A stretch of DNA of 43,040 nucleotides from assembly GCF_024539815.1 (NCBI RefSeq), contig NZ_JAHHIU010000121.1, forward strand, positions 1-43,040, given 5' to 3'. This DNA is from Streptomyces hayashii. Its GTDB lineage: Bacteria; Actinomycetota; Actinomycetes; Streptomycetales; Streptomycetaceae. Of the stretch, positions 40,799 to 43,040 are shown one piece after another. Position 1 is the stretch's first letter. The number at the start of each line of letters is the position of its first letter. A model generated the notes under the pieces. The model ran no database searches. It worked only from the letters and a program-made list of their open reading frames with translations, and was not told the origin of the DNA. Both the position numbers and the translations under genes were made by a program.

Positions 40799-40971
40799 CA
40801 TCGCCTCCCGGGGCGAGCGGCTCTGCGCCCCAGGTTTGACGCGCGAGGAAGCACTGTCAAGGGTCCGCGGCCGGACTGGGGCCGGTCGGCGGGCCGCGCG
40901 CGCCCCCGCGGGCCGTCCACCTCGCGGTCCCCTGTGGCCCCCGCTCGCCTCCGCCGGATACGGTTCGTCCC

Positions 40972-41772
40972 ATGCCGGACTACCTCGACGACCTCCGACT
41001 CGCGCACGTCCTCGCGGACGCCGCCGACGCCGGGACCATGGACCGTTTCAAGGCCCTCGACCTCAAGGTCGAGACGAAACCGGACATGACCCCGGTGAGC
41101 GAGGCGGACAAGGCCGCCGAGGAGCTCATCCGAAGCCAGCTGCAGCGGGCCCGGCCCCGGGACGCGATCCTGGGCGAGGAGTACGGCATCGAGGGCACCG
41201 GCCCCCGCCGCTGGGTGATCGACCCGATCGACGGCACCAAGAACTACGTGCGGGGCGTCCCCGTGTGGGCCACCCTCATCTCGCTGATGGAGGCGGGGGA
41301 GACCGGTTTCCAGCCCGTCGTGGGCGTCGTCTCCGCGCCCGCGCTGGGCCGCCGCTGGTGGGCCGCGAAGGGGCACGGCGCCTACAGCGGCCGCAGCCTG
41401 TCCGCCGCGACCCGGCTGCGCGTCTCCCGCGTCTCGGAGCTGTCGGACGCCTCCTTCGCGTACTCCTCGCTCAGCGGCTGGGAGGAACGGGGACGTCTGA
41501 ACGGCTTCCTGGACCTCACCCGCACGGTGTGGCGCACGCGCGCGTACGGCGATTTCTGGCCCTACATGATGGTCGCCGAGGGCTCGATCGACATGTGCGC
41601 CGAACCCGAGCTCTCCCTCTGGGACATGGCGGCCACGGCGATCGTGGTGACGGAGGCCGGCGGCACGTTCACGGGCCTCGACGGACGTCCGGGCCCGCAC
41701 AGCGGCAACGCGGCCGCCTCCAACGGCCTCCTCCACGACGACCTGCTGGACCACCTCAACCAGCGTTACTGA
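40972..41772 (+). CDS. hisN: Histidinol-phosphatase (inositol monophosphatase family) HisN
   Basis: This 266-aa Mg2+-dependent phosphatase carries out the penultimate step of histidine synthesis in actinobacteria, from histidinol phosphate to histidinol. IMPase motifs are ILGEEYG (metal Glu), WVIDPIDGTKNYVRG (DPIDGT) and ELSLWDMAATAIVVTEAGG (WD motif). The family also includes inositol and fructose-1,6-bisphosphate phosphatases, so substrate assignment rests on close resemblance to Streptomyces HisN. ATG 40972 looks leaderless, with TACGGT at 40959-40964, 7 nt before it. Confidence 0.9.
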   Translation: MPDYLDDLRLAHVLADAADAGTMDRFKALDLKVETKPDMTPVSEADKAAEELIRSQLQRARPRDAILGEEYGIEGTGPRRWVIDPIDGTKNYVRGVPVWATLISLMEAGETGFQPVVGVVSAPALGRRWWAAKGHGAYSGRSLSAATRLRVSRVSELSDASFAYSSLSGWEERGRLNGFLDLTRTVWRTRAYGDFWPYMMVAEGSIDMCAEPELSLWDMAATAIVVTEAGGTFTGLDGRPGPHSGNAAASNGLLHDDLLDHLNQRY

Positions 41773-41800
41773 CGAACGCCTCCACGCGCCACAGGTGAGC

Positions 41801-41832
41801 GCGCGCGCCCTCAATTGGACGCGCGCGCCCTC
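41801..41832. repeat. Direct repeat upstream of the CBS gene
   Basis: GCGCGCGCCCTC occurs at 41801-41812 and again at 41821-41832, a 20-bp period (about two helical turns), both on the same face of the helix. It could be a tandem operator or simple GC-repeat drift. Confidence 0.4.
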
Positions 41833-41893
41833 TTGTTGACCCCGGCTTTACCTGTCACGCTGACAACACCCCCACTTGTGAACTTGTGAATCC

Positions 41894-41907
41894 CGGCACG
41901 CGTGCCG
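41894..41907. promoter_or_regulatory. Perfect palindrome in the CBS gene promoter region
   Basis: CGGCACGCGTGCCG is a 14-bp perfect palindrome. It lies between TTGTGA (41884-41889) and TGGATT (41908-41913), an 18-nt spacer suitable for a promoter, 26 bp before the start codon. That position suits a repressor operator. Confidence 0.5.
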
Positions 41908-41933
41908 TGGATTCTTAGGAGGTGGCTCCAGCC

Positions 41934-42371
41934 ATGCTCGTCCGTGACGCCATGAGCACCGTGGTCCTCACCATCGGCCCCGCACACACCCTCCGTCAGG
42001 CCGCCGCCCTGATGTCCGCCCGCCGCGTCGGCGCGGCCGTCGTCCTGGACCCGGACGCCGGCGGCATCGGCATCCTCACCGAGCGGGACATCCTCAACTC
42101 CCTGGGCCTGGGCCAGGACCCGGACACCGAACACACCCACGCCCACACCACGGACGAGGTCGTCTTCGCCGCCCCGACCTGGACCCTGGAGGAGGCGGCC
42201 CGGGCGATGGCCCACGGCGGCTTCCGCCATCTGATCGTCCTCGACCACCACGGGCCGGCCGGCATCGTCTCGGTGCGCGACATCATCCGCTGCTGGACGC
42301 CGGACCGGCCGCTCGGCCAGGACCGTACCCCGTCCTACAGTGGAATCGGTCCAAGCCAGGCCAGAATCTAA
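41934..42371 (+). CDS. CBS-domain protein
   Basis: This 145-aa protein is a tandem CBS pair (residues about 2-55 and 75-125), a fold that senses adenine nucleotides or SAM. CBS1 begins MLVRDAMSTVVLTIGPAHTL and ends GILTERDIL; CBS2 ends GIVSVRDIIRCW. The linker is His-rich (EHTHAHTTDE), so metal binding is conceivable. No catalytic domain is attached. The start is ATG 41934 with AGGAGG 12 nt upstream; GTG 41922 is possible but overlaps that site. The next gene, a Fur regulator, lies 48 nt downstream with its own leaderless-type start. Confidence 0.88.
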   Translation: MLVRDAMSTVVLTIGPAHTLRQAAALMSARRVGAAVVLDPDAGGIGILTERDILNSLGLGQDPDTEHTHAHTTDEVVFAAPTWTLEEAARAMAHGGFRHLIVLDHHGPAGIVSVRDIIRCWTPDRPLGQDRTPSYSGIGPSQARI

Positions 42372-42419
42372 AGTCACATCCGTTCGGGACCTGGTCATGC
42401 CGACTGTTACGCTGGAACC

Positions 42420-42836
42420 ATGAGTGACCTTCTGGACCGACTGCGTGGCCGTGGATGGCGGATGACCGCGCAGCGGCGCGTCGTCGCCGAGGTGCTCGAC
42501 GGCGAACACGTCCACCTGACGGCCGACGAGGTGCACGCCAGGGCCGTCGTCCGGCTGCCGGAGATCTCGCGGGCGACCGTCTACAACACGCTCGGCGAAC
42601 TGGTCTCGCTCGGCGAGGTGCTGGAGGTCGCCACCGACCGGCGCGCCAAGCGGTACGACCCCAACGCGCACCACCCGCACCACCACCTGGTGTGCGCCCG
42701 CTGCGGCGCCATCAAGGACGTCCACCCGAGCGGCAACCCGCTGGCCGACCTCCCGGACTCGGAGCGCTTCGGCTTCACGGTCTCCGACGTCGAGGTCACG
42801 TACCGCGGCCTCTGCCCCGACTGCGCGACGGCGTAA
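42420..42836 (+). CDS. Fur-family metalloregulator
   Basis: This 138-aa Fur/PerR/Zur-type repressor has a winged helix with recognition region PEISRATVYNTLGELVSLGE (48-67) and a C-terminal dimerisation domain. The structural zinc site is intact (C92/C95 and C132/C135), and a His cluster HHPHHH (84-89) supplies regulatory-site ligands. Whether it senses Fe, Zn, Ni or peroxide cannot be told from these residues alone. ATG 42420 is preceded by TACGCT and 6 nt, a leaderless pattern, with no ribosome site. Confidence 0.93.
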   Translation: MSDLLDRLRGRGWRMTAQRRVVAEVLDGEHVHLTADEVHARAVVRLPEISRATVYNTLGELVSLGEVLEVATDRRAKRYDPNAHHPHHHLVCARCGAIKDVHPSGNPLADLPDSERFGFTVSDVEVTYRGLCPDCATA

Positions 42837-42924
42837 CTCCGCCGGGGATCAGGCACCGGGACCTCGACGCCCCGCGCGTCGACCCCGACCCATCGACTCA
42901 TCGACGAACTCACCGGTGACACGA

Positions 42925-42960
42925 CCGAGGGCCGGAACCCTTTCGGATTCCGGCCCTCGG
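42925..42960. terminator. Bidirectional terminator between the Fur gene and tRNA
   Basis: CCGAGGGCCGGAA (42925-42937) and TTCCGGCCCTCGG (42948-42960) form a perfect 13-bp stem with a 10-nt loop, between two converging transcripts. Confidence 0.85.
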
Positions 42961-42967
42961 CCATCAG

Positions 42968-43040
42968 TAGCGGGGACAGGATTTGAACCTGCGACCTCTG
43001 GGTTATGAGCCCAGCGAGCTACCGAGCTGCTCCACCCCGC
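42968..43040 (-). tRNA. tRNA-Met (CAT), initiator type, 5' base outside the window
   Basis: The minus strand folds as a complete cloverleaf with anticodon CAT in CTGGG-CTCATAA-CCCAG, T-arm GCAGG-TTCAAAT-CCTGT and acceptor CCCCGCT. The three consecutive G-C pairs at the base of the anticodon stem and the A11-U24 pair in the D stem are initiator signatures. Nucleotide 1 lies beyond 43040, so the diagnostic 1-72 mismatch cannot be seen. CCA is not encoded. Confidence 0.93.

Overview
The window is about 43 kb of very GC-rich DNA with actinomycete codon use, frequent GTG starts, many start-stop overlaps and many apparently leaderless genes. Gene content and order (sigH, wblE, nagB, the das operon and dasR, nrdABS, albaflavenone genes, def, rsrA-sigR, aroA, hisN) identify it as a Streptomyces chromosome core segment. 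From memory the order matches roughly SCO5244 down to SCO5206 of S. coelicolor; I could not check this. I see no insertion sequences, phage genes or CRISPR arrays.

Layout. 1-2.6 kb: a two-gene minus-strand unit encoding a family 2 encapsulin shell protein with a cyclic-nucleotide-binding-like domain, followed by a polyprenyl diphosphate synthase. This is a likely protein nanocompartment with an isoprenoid enzyme as cargo, and the least ordinary locus here. 2.7-5.5 kb: a PLP-dependent ACC deaminase/D-cysteine desulfhydrase-like enzyme, a CPA1 Na+/H+ antiporter and a divergent UBP-type zinc finger protein. 5.6-9.6 kb: stress and development regulation (anti-sigma factor, SigH, a membrane protein, a diacylglycerol-kinase-like lipid kinase, WblE). 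9.8-11.3 kb: a PdtaS-type histidine kinase.

11.5-18.6 kb: the N-acetylglucosamine/chitooligosaccharide hub. It holds nagB, a GH3 beta-N-acetylglucosaminidase, the ABC importer dasABC and its GntR regulator dasR. Four DasR-like operators (dre) are readable, two near nagB and two between dasA and dasR. 18.7-21.2 kb: a DUF3311 protein with a sodium:solute symporter, and a GNAT acetyltransferase. 21.2-26.2 kb: class I ribonucleotide reductase nrdA-nrdB and an AraC-type regulator (nrdS), preceded by two tandem NrdR boxes 31 bp apart and a compact cobalamin riboswitch. 26.2-28.7 kb: albaflavenone biosynthesis (CYP170A-type P450 and epi-isozizaene synthase).

28.9-35.6 kb: peptide deformylase, a TPR-like protein, two overlapping membrane HD/HD-GYP proteins (one with intact motifs, one degenerate), and the thiol-stress pair sigR-rsrA, with a perfect SigR-type promoter upstream and an alternative longer SigR start. 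35.6-43 kb: an alpha/beta hydrolase, an SRAP (HMCES/YedK) protein, an M50-like metalloprotease, aroA, rsgA, a SugE-type SMR exporter, a TetR regulator, hisN, a CBS-domain protein, a Fur-family regulator and, at the right edge, an initiator-type tRNA-Met missing its first base.

Most genes belong to conserved core functions. The points of interest are the encapsulin/prenyl-synthase unit, the layered regulation of nrd and das, the active/degenerate HD-GYP pair, and the density of leaderless starts.
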